Below, piece by piece: positions 44,161 through 54,949 of a stretch of 64,000 bases of DNA (its first letter is position 1; every line of letters starts with the position of its first letter). Below the pieces are notes generated by a model. That model was given only the letters and a program-made list of their open reading frames with translations, did not search any database and was not told where the DNA came from. The position numbers and the translations under genes were made by a program. Origin of the DNA: Platanthera guangdongensis (lineage: Eukaryota > Streptophyta > Magnoliopsida > Asparagales > Orchidaceae); NCBI GenBank assembly GCA_039583875.1, contig CM077165.1, forward strand, positions 68,374,757 through 68,438,756, in the 5' to 3' direction.

Positions 44161-45550
44161 TCTAACTTTCTGGTTTTTTCTATTAGTGCTTTTTCATTCG
44201 CTTACCCTCAACATTTTTCAGAAGAGTATGATAAAATATATCAGTATCGACAGAAATTCCTGTGCTCAGATTCACTCTCACCATGATATTCTTATTATTA
44301 ATCTGTAGCAGTGATATTCGAGAAGTGCATAATAAAGCATCTCTAACAATAGAAGCATCTTCTAATATTGTTTGCATTTTATTTCTCAAACCTGAAGCTC
44401 CTGTAGGTTGTATTGATCTACTGTAACAATCACTAAAAAATTTCCCCATATCATCTGTAGATGCTGATAATGCTTTAGATATGTAATTATTATAAGAAAC
44501 ACTCGTGTTTTTCCAATACTTTTATAAATTCAGAAACATATGAACTATTTTGATTATATTTCAAACATGCTCTATCTGAATTTACCCATGGATCAGAGAA
44601 TCGTATAAAGAAAGAGTTTGTACCACTATTAGCTTTATACTTACATGTTTTAGTAATCTTACTTAAATTAAATATGAATTTCTGTGCTGAACTGTCTAAT
44701 GATTTCAAAGTTATGCTGCCATCATATAATATCCATTCAGTTATATGATGTCTGCGTTCAAATTGAGATAAACGTTTACCAGTTCTACTCATTAAAACTA
44801 TGTCTATTGCATTTTGAACTTTTAGTACAAAGATTTCACCTGCTGTTAAATGTCTAAAATTAGATCTTTTAAAATCATCCATATTGACTTTAATTGCAGG
44901 TGTTAAGGATGTTTCAGATAAGAAACCTAAATAGTATCCAACGCTGCAACAGTTTAAAAGCTCGTGAATCGAAATTCAAAATAGGACCAGAAATCATTGT
45001 TCCAAAAGGCTCTATAATAGGAAATCCACCAAATTCAACACGCTGAGTGAAACCATTTTTTATAATAGCAGATTCAACTGAATAACATATTATACCATGA
45101 TATAAAGGTGATGTGCGATGAAATATGCCTTGACACGTGCCCCATTCAAACTATTTTTTTATATGTTTTGTTTTGCATTATAGGATAAGTATTATCAATA
45201 AATTTCTGTCCTGGTTCAGATTTGGAATTGAAAACTTCTCTTTTAAACAAATCTATAAGCATTTCAGGGAATTTAGATCTCTTGTTTTCAGCAAATTGAT
45301 ATATTAAATTAATTGATCTGAATAACCCAATGTCTTTCCTTAATAAAGCAAAATACAAATCAAAAAAACTATGGAGAAGATGATTAGGTCCCCATCTCTT
45401 TTTATCACTATTACCAGATATAGCTAAAGTTACTTAACTATCTTTGAGAACTCTTCTAACTGATGTTTCCAATAAAGCATCCTCAGTCTTATCAACTAAT
45501 ACATCACATTTGACTAAAGAACTTAGTTTGTGTGCTATTTTCTCAGAGAA
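44161..45550 (-). pseudogene. Decayed viral L-polymerase-like segment, downstream part
   Basis: On the minus strand, protein-like sequence continues through several frames. In 45550-45146 one frame has a single TAA (near 45434) and contains SGNSDKKRWGP (45379-45412), which resembles polymerase motif A of bunyavirus-type negative-strand RNA viruses (SGD..KWGP). About 78 codons later, after a frame change, comes QGIFHRTSPLYH (about 45090-45135), which resembles motif B (QG..H.TS.L.H). EFGGFP follows near 45025. Further uncharacterised frames run to 44882-44490 and 44449-44183. No SDD motif (motif C) is visible, so an internal deletion is likely. Base composition is AT-rich, unlike the retrotransposons. 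The family is not certain. Confidence 0.5.
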
Positions 45551-45922
45551 TGTTAAAGTAGCGAACAAACGAGCAAAAACAAGCCGGAGTTTTGAATAAT
45601 TGAAAGTTTTATTATCCAAAAAGATATCTATTACAAAGGTATGCCCTCCCTTATATAGAATGGAGGAGAGATGAGAGAATATAAATAAGAGATGTGGGAC
45701 CAAAAATTTACAGGACTAAGCAGACTATACAAAACAAACCGCACAAGCCGCGCGGTTAGACAGAAGGGCTAACCGCACGTCTACCACCAGAGAGAAAGAG
45801 AGATTGTCAGTGTAGACCGCTAGACCGCCCGGTCTCCAGGCCGGCTGAGACAAACCGCCAGACCGCGCGGTCTTCAACCCGCCAAGACAGACCGCCAGAC
45901 CGCCCGGTCACCAACTTCAACA
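45551..45922 (-). repeat. 3' LTR of Copia-2
   Basis: Sense TGTTGAAG at 45922 to ...ACTTTAACA at 45551. It contains CCGCCAGACCGC(C/G)CGGTC repeats near the 5' end and a TATATAA box (complement at 45651-45657). Confidence 0.95.
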
Positions 45923-45936
45923 CTCCCCCTCAAGCT
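45923..45936 (-). other. Polypurine tract of Copia-2
   Basis: AGCTTGAGGGGGAG on the minus strand directly before the 3' LTR. Confidence 0.85.
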
Positions 45937-48900
45937 GGGGCATATATATCGATCATGCCCAGCTTGTCACAAACATGAAGAAACGAGGCGGAAACTGGCT
46001 TGGTGAAGATGTCAGCCAGCTCTTTATCAGAAGTGACAAAGGGAGTGCAAATTTGTTCCTTTAAGATCTCTTCATGAATGAAATGACAGTCAACCTCAAT
46101 GTTCTTTGTTCTTTCATGGAAGACCGGATTTTTGGAGATATATATGGCGGTCTTGTTATCACAGAACATAGGTAGAGGATGGTTGTAGACCTCTCCTAAA
46201 TCTAGCATGATAGCCCGCAAACATTTTAACTCACAAGTGGTCGACGCCATACTGCGATACTCATCTTCTGCACTGGACCTGGAGACAACAAACTGCTTCT
46301 TGCTCTTCCAGCTCACCAGATTTCCCCCAATAAAGGTGCAAAAACCTGAGGTTGACTTGCGATCCCCTTTGTCATCAGCATAACTTGCATCTGAGTATGC
46401 TTCAATCCTCAGATGACCATTCTTCTGAAAAAGTAATCCTTTCCCAGGCACTGCTTTGACATACTCCAAGATCCGCAAGGCGGACTATAGATGGCACTCC
46501 CTAGGTGCTTGCATGAATTGACTCACCTTGCCCACAGTATAGGAGATGTCGGGCCTGGTCACTGTGAGATATATGAGCTTACCAACCAGACGCCTGTACT
46601 GCGAACTATCTGAAAGAGGAGGCGAATCATCTGTCCAGGTTTTGTCTTCTCTAGTTGCCATGGGGCATCGGGCAGCTTTTGCTCCAGTCAATCCTGCCTC
46701 TTTTAAAAGATCAAGGACATACTTGCGCTGACAGAGAACTAAGGTGTCGGGCGTTCGAGAGATTTCGATCCTCAGAAAATACTTTGGAGAGCCCATATCT
46801 TTCGTGATCAGATGTTGGCGACGATGTCGCTTTTTCAGGGCTACCCCTTCCTGTTCATCGCCAGTGAGAAGAATATCATCGACGTACACAACAAGAACAA
46901 CCAGCCCCGAAGGAGTTTTGTGAATAAATAGAGAGTGATCGGCAGAGCTTCGCGCAAAACCAATGGCCGCCACGATGCCACTGAACTTGTCAAACCATGC
47001 TCGAGGGCTCTGCTTGAGTCCATAAATTGCCTTCTTCAGCCAGCATACTCGTGTCTCCCCCTGCGCAACATACCCAGGAGGTTGCTCCATGTAAACGGCC
47101 TCGTGAAGATCACCATAAAGGAAGGCATTCTTGACATCCAGCTGGGAAATCGGCCAATCCCTATTTACCGCCACAGAGAGAAGGACCCGGATAGTGCTGA
47201 GACGAGCCACGAGGGAGAAGGTGTCAAAGTAATCAACCCCATAGGTCTGAGTAAAGCCCTTAGCAACAAGGCGAGCCTTATAACGATCCACAGTGCCGTC
47301 GGGGCCAAATTTTACCACAAAGACCCAGCGACAGCCAACAACATCAGTGCCGAAGGGAGGAGGAACAAGAGTCCAGGTACCCCGCTCAGTTAGGGTCGCC
47401 ATTTCCTCATCCATGGCCATCTTCCAATGAGGAATAGTAAGGGCCTCCTGGTAGGAGCAGGGTGTGGCAGTGGCAGAGATAGCCAGTGCAAATGTCCTGC
47501 AAGAAGGGGTAAGACGATCATAGGAAACAACAGCAGCAAGGGGGTGTAGGGTACACGTCCGCACCCCTTTGCGAAGAGCTATAGGAAGATCCAGGTCAGC
47601 GGGTCCCGCGGCATCCGGAGCATCCGTGGTAGAGAAAGATGGCCCGGGAGTAGAGAGCGACGGCGGCGGAGATGAGGGAGAGGGTGGCAGAGGAGGGAGA
47701 GAGAGAGGTGGAGGGAGAGGAGTGGATTGAGACGGTGTAGGCGTGGAGATCGTAGTAGGAGGCGAGGGAACAAAGGGAACGACAGGAGAATCAGAAGCTG
47801 GGAGAAGATGAGAGGAGTCATCCAAGAAGTAGGAGGTATTCTCGAAGAAGGTGACGTCAGTAGAGACGAACTGCTTATGAAGGACGGGATCAAAGCAACA
47901 ATAGCCTTTCTGAGTGGTGGAGTACCCCAGAAAGAAACATTTGGTGGAGCGAGGGGAGAGCTTATCACTGGTGGCAGAAGGGGTATGCACAAAGGCAGTG
48001 CATCCAAAGATTTGGAGAGGTAGAGGAAACGAATCCTTGCCCGGATACAGAATGGAGAATGGGGTTTTTCCATGGAGAACCGTGGAGGGAATACGATTGA
48101 TAAGGTAGCAGGCAAGGAGAACAGCATAGCCACAATATGAGCGAGGAACATGCATCTGGGTCATTAAGGTGCGAGCGACATCGAGGAGGTGACGATTTTT
48201 GCGTTCGGCCACACCATTTGGTTGTGAAGTATAGACACAACAAGTTTGATGAATAATTACATTTTGCATGCAGAATGTAGAAAAGTCATGGTTGATATAT
48301 TTTTTGGCATTATCAGATCGAAAAACTTTGATATAAATATTAAACTGAGTTTGGATCATGAGATAGAAGGATGTCCATAAAGAGAATAATTCGGAGCGAT
48401 CTTTTAATAGATACACCCACGTACAGCGAGAGAAATCATCAATGAACGTGACAAAATATGAACTACCCCGACCAATGGTAAGAGTAGGAGAAGGACCCCA
48501 AATATCGGAGTGGATGAGATCAAACGGACAGGTGGAGCCACGGACGTGCTTTGGAGGGAAGGAGGAGTGGTGATGCTTGCCAAGCTAACAGGCCTCACAG
48601 TTGAGAGGAGGACTTTGTGGAGGAAGGTGGTGCAGAAGTTGACGAAGAAGACGTGGAGGAGCATGACCAAGACGGAGATGCCATTGGAGAATATCTGTGG
48701 AGGTGGTGGAGAAGGTGGAAAAAGCAGAAATGTTGTCCAGGAAGTATAGGCCGCCACTCTCAGTCCCAGTAGCAATCGTCCGTTGGGAGTCCGCATCCTG
48801 AAAAGAGCAAGAAGTAGAAGTAAATGTGACAGAACACTGTAATTGCTTGCATAGAGAGGTAACATATAATAAGTTGCACGGGAATTGGGGCACATATATA

Positions 48901-49259
48901 GTATCCGCCAAGTGAAGAGACGGAGTGACATGAACTATCCCTGTACCATGGACTGATGATGAAGAGCCGTCAGGGAGAATAACCGGGGGCAACCGATCAT
49001 GTGTTTCTAGGAGAGAAAAACACTGGAGATTGCCGGTCATATGATTTGTAGCATCGGTGTCGATCAGCCTTTTTCTTTGAGTAACAACGTGGGCACTGCC
49101 AGAAGACGTGACAACCGAGGCGAACGACTTGGAGGAGTATATGAAAGCCATGAAGGGAGGAATAAAAACTGCAGCGGTCTTGGTGACAGCACACCAGCGG
49201 TAAGAAGGGCCACAACCAAGGTGCAGAGCAAGGCAAAGGGTAAGAAGAGGGAAGCACAA
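45930..49259 (-). pseudogene. pol: Copia-2 pol: PR, integrase, RT, RNase H; two nonsense codons
   Basis: One reading frame from 49259 to 45930 is broken only by a TAG near 48585 and a TAG at 46485. Protease-like motif LIDTDATNHMTG: the usual DTGA reads DTDA, probably inactivating. Integrase zinc module (HLRLGHAPP ... NCEAC), core residues in IHSDIWGPS, DDFSR, FRSDNAKKY and GVAERKNRHLL. A Pro/Ser-rich linker lies at about 47760-47640. The RT has WVFVVKFGPDG, QLDVKNAFLYGDL, YGLKQSPRAW and the catalytic YVDDILLTG. The RNase H has AYSDASYADDKGDRKSTSG and DNKTAIYISKNP. It looks like the Ale/Ivana (Retrofit-type) side of copia. Confidence 0.9.
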
Positions 49260-49750
49260 GCCGCGTGACTTAATAGGAGGTCGCGATGACTAACAGGCAG
49301 GGGCGGCTAAAGGAAGAACGGCAGAGAGGCCGCCGAAACAAGGAAGAACCCGTGCGTACAGAGAGAAAATGCAGCGGTTAGAGAAAGAGATCTGCAGCGG
49401 TCACGATGATAGATAACAGCGGCCAGAAAAACCACGACCAAGCCGCAGAAGCAAGCAGAGGGAAAGAAGTCGAGCGACTAGAAATCAGCCCGCGCAAATA
49501 GAAGAAAGAGACACCACGCGAACAGAGAAAAGTGCACTGGGAGGCAAACAGGTCGCAGCAAGAAGAAGAAGAAACAAAGAGGTCGCGCACACAAAGGGCA
49601 ACGATAAGGAGAGAAGAAGCCGCGCGAACAGGGCGCAGCAGGGGGAAGAAACAAGCCGCGGGGACAGGTCGCGAGAAGAAGAAGCAAGCCGCGCGGACAG
49701 GTCGCAAGGTCAGAGAGGGCGCACAGAATCAGGAGGAGAAAATCGAGTCC
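49260..49750 (-). other. Leader of Copia-2 where gag would be expected
   Basis: About 490 bp, very rich in pyrimidine on the sense strand (CTTCTTCTTC-type) with GCGCGGCTT repeats. Frames here are low-complexity Ser/Leu/Cys and show no gag core and no CCHC knuckle. Confidence 0.75.
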
Positions 49751-49760
49751 TCTGATACCA
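49751..49760 (-). other. Primer binding site of Copia-2
   Basis: TGGTATCAGAGGACTC read on the minus strand, directly at the LTR end. Initiator tRNA-Met type. Confidence 0.85.
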
Positions 49761-50132
49761 TGTTAAAGTAGCGAACAAACGAGCAAAAACAAGCCGGAGT
49801 TTTGAATAATTGAAAGTTTTATTATCCAAAAAGATATCTATTACAAAGGTATGCCCTCCCTTATATATAATGGAGGAGAGATGAGAGAATACAAATAAGA
49901 GATGTGGGACTAAAAATTTATAGGACTAAGCGGACTATACAAAACAAACCGCACAAGCCGCGTGGTTAGACAGAAGGGTTAACCGCACGTCTATCACCAG
50001 AGAGAAAGAGAGATTGCCAGTGTAGACTGCTAGACCGCCCGGTCTCCAGGCCGGCTGAGACAAACCGCCAGACCGCGCGGTCTTCAACCCGGCAAGACAG
50101 ACCGCCAGACCGCCCGGTCACCAACTTCAACA
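49761..50132 (-). repeat. 5' LTR of Copia-2
   Basis: 372 bp, about 11 differences from the 3' LTR, with the same terminal TGTTGAAG / CTTTAACA. Confidence 0.95.
49861..49867 (-). promoter_or_regulatory. TATA box in the Copia-2 5' LTR
   Basis: TATATAA on the minus strand, about 265 bp into the LTR, conserved in both LTRs. A likely promoter for the element. Confidence 0.55.
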
Positions 50133-50255
50133 GAGAATAAAGCTTCAGTTCTGAATATTGCATTGAGTACACTAATTTCTTTGTGCCCTTTTGGCATAAA
50201 GCCCTGGTGTGGAGCTCCTTTATCTCCAAGTGAGGAATTATCTTTAACTTTTTTT
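50133..50255 (-). pseudogene. Decayed viral L-polymerase-like segment, upstream part
   Basis: Beyond the second GAGAA the minus-strand frame ends in RTEALFS and, with Copia-2 out of the way, meets the frame at 45550 without a shift. It contains FMPKGHKEISVLN, which fits the conserved basic pre-motif A region of such polymerases. AT-rich sequence ends about 50255, where GC-rich DNA of other origin starts. Assignment depends on the left part. Confidence 0.45.
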
Positions 50256-50759
50256 TGAGGTCGGCCCCCACTCGCCGGATACTCTGGGTTGGACATTTCT
50301 TTCCGAGCGTGGAACTCGCTCGAAAAGAGACGGGATTGTGTTTACCCCATATCCGGCCGAGTGGGATCCTCCCCAGGTAGCGGGCTCGGGGCGTGCTATG
50401 AGCGGCGTTTTGGTGCAGCCCCGTTCGAGCACATGCAAGCACTCATGCATGCGTGCGAAAATTTTATATGTATATTCTTTTTACAAATATATGTTAATAT
50501 TATAATATATATTTGTTATATATATAGATGTTAAGAAGAACAGAGGGGGAATGCAAAAGGGGGGATCGGGATTTATCTCCCAGCGGAGATCGGCCGCCTG
50601 GAGCAAGGCTCGGCAGCCCGAAGCCGGGTTTGGCAATATGGAGCAAGGCTGAGCCCTAGCTCTCCTTTCCCGTCGCCGCCTACAGCAAGATCGATCCCTA
50701 GCTCTCCTTCCCCATCCCTGCCTGCAGCAAGACCGAGCCTGGAGTAGGGCTGGTCGAGC
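50256..50759. other. Mixed low-copy DNA: GC-rich flank, AT-rich tract and short repeats
   Basis: 50256-50450 is GC-rich without a recognisable gene, 50460-50530 is an AT-rich (TATA-type) tract, and 50575-50800 repeats GCCGCCTGGAGCAAGGC and CCTAGCTCTCCTT motifs two or three times. No known element was identified. Confidence 0.5.
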
Positions 50760-51107
50760 ATGGCGTTCCTTCACCGTCGCAGCCGCCTGGAGCAAGGCCG
50801 GCCGAGATTTATTATCCCGGCACTGCCTTCAGTAAGAACACTCAGGAGCTTCTCCCCTGGCACCGCCTTCAGCAAGAATAGCCAGAGCCACCTTCTCATC
50901 AAGTGGGATGGTCGGACACTAGATGTTGAACGGGCAAAGCTATCGCTGGAGCATATGAGGGCTCTCAATACTGAATTTGTGAGTTGGGTTCAGTCACAGT
51001 TACAAAATCATCTTGATGAGCTATGGATAGATGGTGTTAAATACTACTTGTCTCATGCTTCAAATATTTGGCAAGGAAGAAGAGCCTTGGGGCTCAAGTT
51101 TGGCTGA
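50760..51107 (+). pseudogene. Fragment resembling plant NUP50 (nuclear pore protein)
   Basis: The open frame begins with ATG at 50760, but its first about 45 codons look like translated repeat. The recognisable part (about 50915-51080) includes ERAKLSLEHMRALNTEFVSW and DELWIDGVKYYLSHASNI, similar to the conserved C-terminal region of plant NUP50 (R.LN.QFA.WVQ.QL.NHP.ELW.DGV.DYL.HAS.I). Similarity ends at a point that could be an exon edge, then the frame enters unrelated sequence. Probably a captured or retrocopied fragment. NUP50 recognition is from memory. Confidence 0.45.
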
Positions 51108-52212
51108 TCAAGAGGAGGGGAGATCTTGAGTGGTCTTCTTGGAGCTCGAACCATTGCGTCATCCATGCGTGGACAACAGCTACGCTCACTAGACGCCGAG
51201 CCTCTTGCGAGATGTTCAGTTACGGCTTCCCCAAACACGCGTCAAAAGTAACGAAGTTTCTTCTTGGGCAGGTGAAGCCTTCAATTATCATATATGCATG
51301 GAAGCTCCTCGCCACCGACGGGTGGGGGAAGGGGGCTCTCTGACGGGTCGAAGTTTACATCCCTGCAGTTAATTGCATTTAGTATCTGAAAGCATTAGTA
51401 CGGATTTAGGCATGCTGTGTGAAACCCATTTGAATGTGTGAGCTGGATTGGTGATGTTCTAGGGTTCCCGGAGAAGACTCCGAGGAAGTTATATATTATC
51501 TCTTTGCAGGGAATAAGCATCATAGCCCCGAAAAAGGGGTGGGTGCAATATTATTGGGTGGCTTTTAGTCAACTGATGTTTAGCTTTCCGCCGCTTGTCG
51601 AGACGTCGACGTTCAGGTGTTGCAGTATCAAGCAGGAAGTGGCAGGCTTAAGCCCATGTTTGTGTCGGCCCTATGAGGCCTAATTTGCTTATATTGCCGG
51701 CCTGGGTGCCAAAGTATGGAATTTATATTCCTGTAAATTAAAATGCATGTGTTGTCGTATTTATGTTATTTATCTTTTTTTCTCAGGCGAGCCGTATTCT
51801 CGTGAACTGCTCGCCCCGTGGGGACCTCGAGGTAATGTTACCGGGAAGCCCTCGAGGGTTTAATAGCCTTTCATAACAACGAAGTTATGTTGTTGGCGGC
51901 CCAATTGGTGCTGCGTAAGGTAGAGTTATTCGGCGAGGTTATGCCATCGGTAGGGGGGGGTGAGGAGCATTTTGCATATACACAAGGAGACACATCTGGA
52001 TAGGAGAGAGATGGTATTGAGATCCTCCTTAGATGTTCCGGTCAGCCAAGAGTGCCCTCCGTAGGTGTCTTAGCTCAGTCTTTTGCTTGGGAGGGGAAGA
52101 GTTTGTTAGTCTTCTGGGTATGCGGTGGGACCTCCACGCTAAGACCTTAGGTCTATCCTTTGTGTTCCGAGTCTTGTGCCTTGATCGCGCGCTTGAGGGT
52201 AGTAGGTGCGCA
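51108..52212. other. Low-copy DNA with no recognised gene
   Basis: Only short frames without known motifs. It may include the inner part of the LTR-like repeat that ends at 52267, but no PBS or opposite boundary could be found. Confidence 0.45.
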
Positions 52213-52267
52213 GTCACCCCTCTTTTGGGACCCCGAACTTCACAGAGGTCAATTTTTGGCTTCAACA
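52213..52267 (-). repeat. Terminal segment of an LTR-like repeat, second copy
   Basis: Nearly the same as 30135-30191 (about two differences), ending at the same CTTCAACA. It abuts the gag frame of Copia-3, which starts abruptly at 52268, so it looks like the end of an element inserted there. Confidence 0.6.
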
Positions 52268-52860
52268 AAAAACTGCCAATAATCAAATATCTTCTTTAGA
52301 AATTAAATTAAATGAGGCTAAGAAATTTGAAGAATCCCTTAATGGGAGAAGCATCAAGTTGATGGACATCACAAGCACAGTCAATGCCAGACTTAATGGC
52401 AAGCTGGTTTGAGAGCTTCATCAAGTCAGCCTCTATTTTACAGAAAAATATTTTATCTACCCCCATCAAATTAGTATCAAAAAAGGGCAAAGAGAAAGTA
52501 GAGGTTAATAATAAACAACCGAAATTTTATCTAAAAATCAACCAAAGAAAAATAAAAAGAAAAATTTTAATAAAAAAATGTTCAACATTTTTCGTCGAAA
52601 CAAGATCGACGAAATGTATATGGTTCGTCGAATTCAGATCGACAAACTATGAACGCAGTCTCTTTATATAATTATTCTTCTAACTGTGATCTACGAAATC
52701 AACATGGTTCGTCGAACTGCGATCGACGAAATTAGGGCACAGAAAATGAATATTTTCATTCTCTGAGCGGAGTTTGATGAACTCATCCCTATTCGTCGAA
52801 TGCAGGTCGACGAACTTACTGCAATTCGTCGAACCCAGAAAATTACAACATAAACTTAAA
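52268..52860 (+). pseudogene. gag: Copia-3 gag remnant
   Basis: A coiled-coil-like stretch (ISSLEIKLNEAKKFEESLNG) typical of the C-terminal half of Sire/Oryco-type gag is followed by a lysine-rich part (52480-52580). No CCHC knuckle remains. From 52590 to 52830 ATTCGTCGAA-type repeats interrupt it. Confidence 0.55.
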
Positions 52861-53064
52861 TCATTTTCAGAACTTCAAGAAAACTAAAATCATTAACAAA
52901 CTTTTTAAGCAATGGATAATTCCACCTATAAAATATCACCCATTAGGCTATAAGGATCAACCAGATTATTCTTATATTTCCAGTTATTCTTATGAAAGAA
53001 ATCAAGGACCCAAGGTAACTTGGGTCAAAAACTCTTAACTTGCTTTCTTGCAGATAAAGAACTA

Positions 53065-54949
53065 TCATACCACAGAGCAATAGTGGTACTTGGATAGTGG
53101 TTGCTCAAAACACATGAAAGGTTCAAAGGCCAACCTCAGTGATTTCAAGGCAAAGCTTGGACCCAAGGTGATCTTTGGAGACTCCAATTATGGAGAAACA
53201 TAAGGCTATGGAAATGTCAAAGTTGGAGCAGTGACATTCAAGAATGTTGCTTATGTGAATGGTTTGAAGCATAACCTCATCTCCATAAGTTAGTTATGCG
53301 ATGAAGGTTATCAGGTATCTTTTAACAAATCCTTATACTCTATTATCTCTGATAAAAACAAAATTATTTTAACTGGTATTAGACAAGGTAACATATACTT
53401 AATTAATTTCAATTCAACTAAATCAGAAATTTGCTTATTTAACCAGATTAGTAATACTAATGAATTATGGCATAAGAGATTAGGTCATGTAAACTTTAAA
53501 AATATAGCTAAATTATCTAAGGACAACCTTGTTAGAGGACTACCTTCTGGCACCTATAATAAGGAAGGACTCTGTAGGGCTTGTCAGTTAGACAAGAAAA
53601 CTAAAAATAGTTTTAAATCCATTAATAAAATTGACTTACCCAAAATCTTGTATTTGCTACACATGGACTTTTTGGACCCATTGCTGCGCATAGTCTGGGA
53701 GGGAAATCTTACACTCTAGTGATTATTGATGATTTCTCTAGATTCACTTGGGTGTTTTTTTTCTGAGAAACAAGTATGATAATTTTAAAGTTCTTACTGA
53801 TTTTCTTAAGAGCATACAGATTGAGTACTCTACTCAGGTTGCTATGATCAGAAGTGATCATGGCACCGAGTTTGAATCTCTTCTCATGCAATAATTCTGT
53901 GAGAAGGAAGGTATCAGGCATTGCTTCTCCGTACCTAGAACTCCTCAACAAAATGGGGTAGTAGAAAGGGAAAATAGAACCCTGATTGAATCTATAGGGA
54001 CATTACTTGCAGATGCTTACTTGCCCCTATCCTTTTGGGCAAAGGCAGTTAGCACAGTAAATTATGTTTTAAATAGAAGTCTAATACATAAACTTAAGTG
54101 TAATACTCCCTATGAATTACTTAAAGGAAAGAAACCTAAAATAAAATATTTTAAATTATTTGGTTGCATATGTTATATTCACAATAATAACAAGAAACAT
54201 CTTAGAAAGTTTGGAGCCAAAGCTGCAGAGAGAATGTTTCTTGGATATTCCCAAGTTACCAAGGCTTATAGAGTTTTTAATAAATCAACCTTAAAAATGA
54301 AAGAATCTGTACATATAACTTTTGATGAAACTAACATGTCTTACAAGGAGAGAGACATCTCTACCATAGAAAATTTGCAGGTACCAAAGCTGTGTGAGAA
54401 AATGGATGATTCAATCCGAACATAAGAGGATATATCACATCCTTCTCAACAGATTATTGCTGATGAAGAGAGCGAAGAAGAAATTATTGGAACAGTTGAA
54501 CCAATAACAACTAACATAATTCCATAAGAGGAATTAATTCCCCAAGATGTTGATCAACCAACTCCTACTGATATTATCACACTTAGAGATCATCCCATAT
54601 CTCAAGTGATTGGAGACATATCAGTTGATGTGCAAATAAGACATCAACTCAACCAAGATTTGATGCATGCTTGCTTCATATCTCAAATTGAACCTCAATC
54701 CATAAAAGATACAGAGCAAGATCCCCACTGGATTATTGCAATGCAAGAGTAGCTCAATTAATTTGAGAGATGTAGAGTTTGGGATTTAGTTCCAAGACCC
54801 AAAGACTACCCAGTCATTGTAACTAAATGGGTATTCAGGAACAAATTGGATGCTCAAGGAATCATTGTTAGGAACACAGCAAGATTGGTGGCTCAAGGAT
54901 ATTCTCAGGAGGAAGGCATAGATTATGACCAGACCTTTGCTACTGTTGC
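53065..54949 (+). pseudogene. pol: Copia-3 pol: PR, integrase, start of RT; decayed
   Basis: The protease site WYLDSGCSKHM at 53083 is preceded by a TAG. Integrase zinc module LWHKRLGHVN ... CRACQ near 53465-53590, core residues IIDDFSRFTW (about 53722), IRSDHGTEF (about 53850) and NGVVERENRTLIE (about 53955). The open part 54021-54425 contains FWAKAVSTVNYVLNRSL. The RT begins near 54770 (WDLVPRP, TKWVFRNKLD, RLVAQGYSQEEGIDYDQTF) and ends at the Gypsy-6 junction. At least seven nonsense codons and a frameshift near 53760. Confidence 0.85.

Larger units (their letters stand above)
45551..50132 (-). mobile_element. Copia-2: complete Ty1/copia element without gag
   Basis: LTRs of 372 bp (45551-45922 and 49761-50132) are flanked by GAGAA at 45546-45550 and 50133-50137. 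PBS, PPT and pol are present, but only about 500 bp separate the PBS from the protease and hold no gag. LTR divergence by eye is about 3%. It interrupts the viral L-like segment, whose frame continues on the far side. Confidence 0.95.
52268..54949 (+). mobile_element. Copia-3: old Ty1/copia element, truncated on both sides
   Basis: Plus-strand remains of gag and pol without LTRs. Left edge at the LTR-like segment; right edge at Gypsy-6, which interrupts the RT at FATVAV. Many stops. Confidence 0.85.

Noticed and set aside
44490..44882. A Ty1/copia or caulimovirus-type reverse transcriptase
   Set aside because: No RT, RNase H or integrase motif is present, and the composition and motifs differ from all retroelements in the window.
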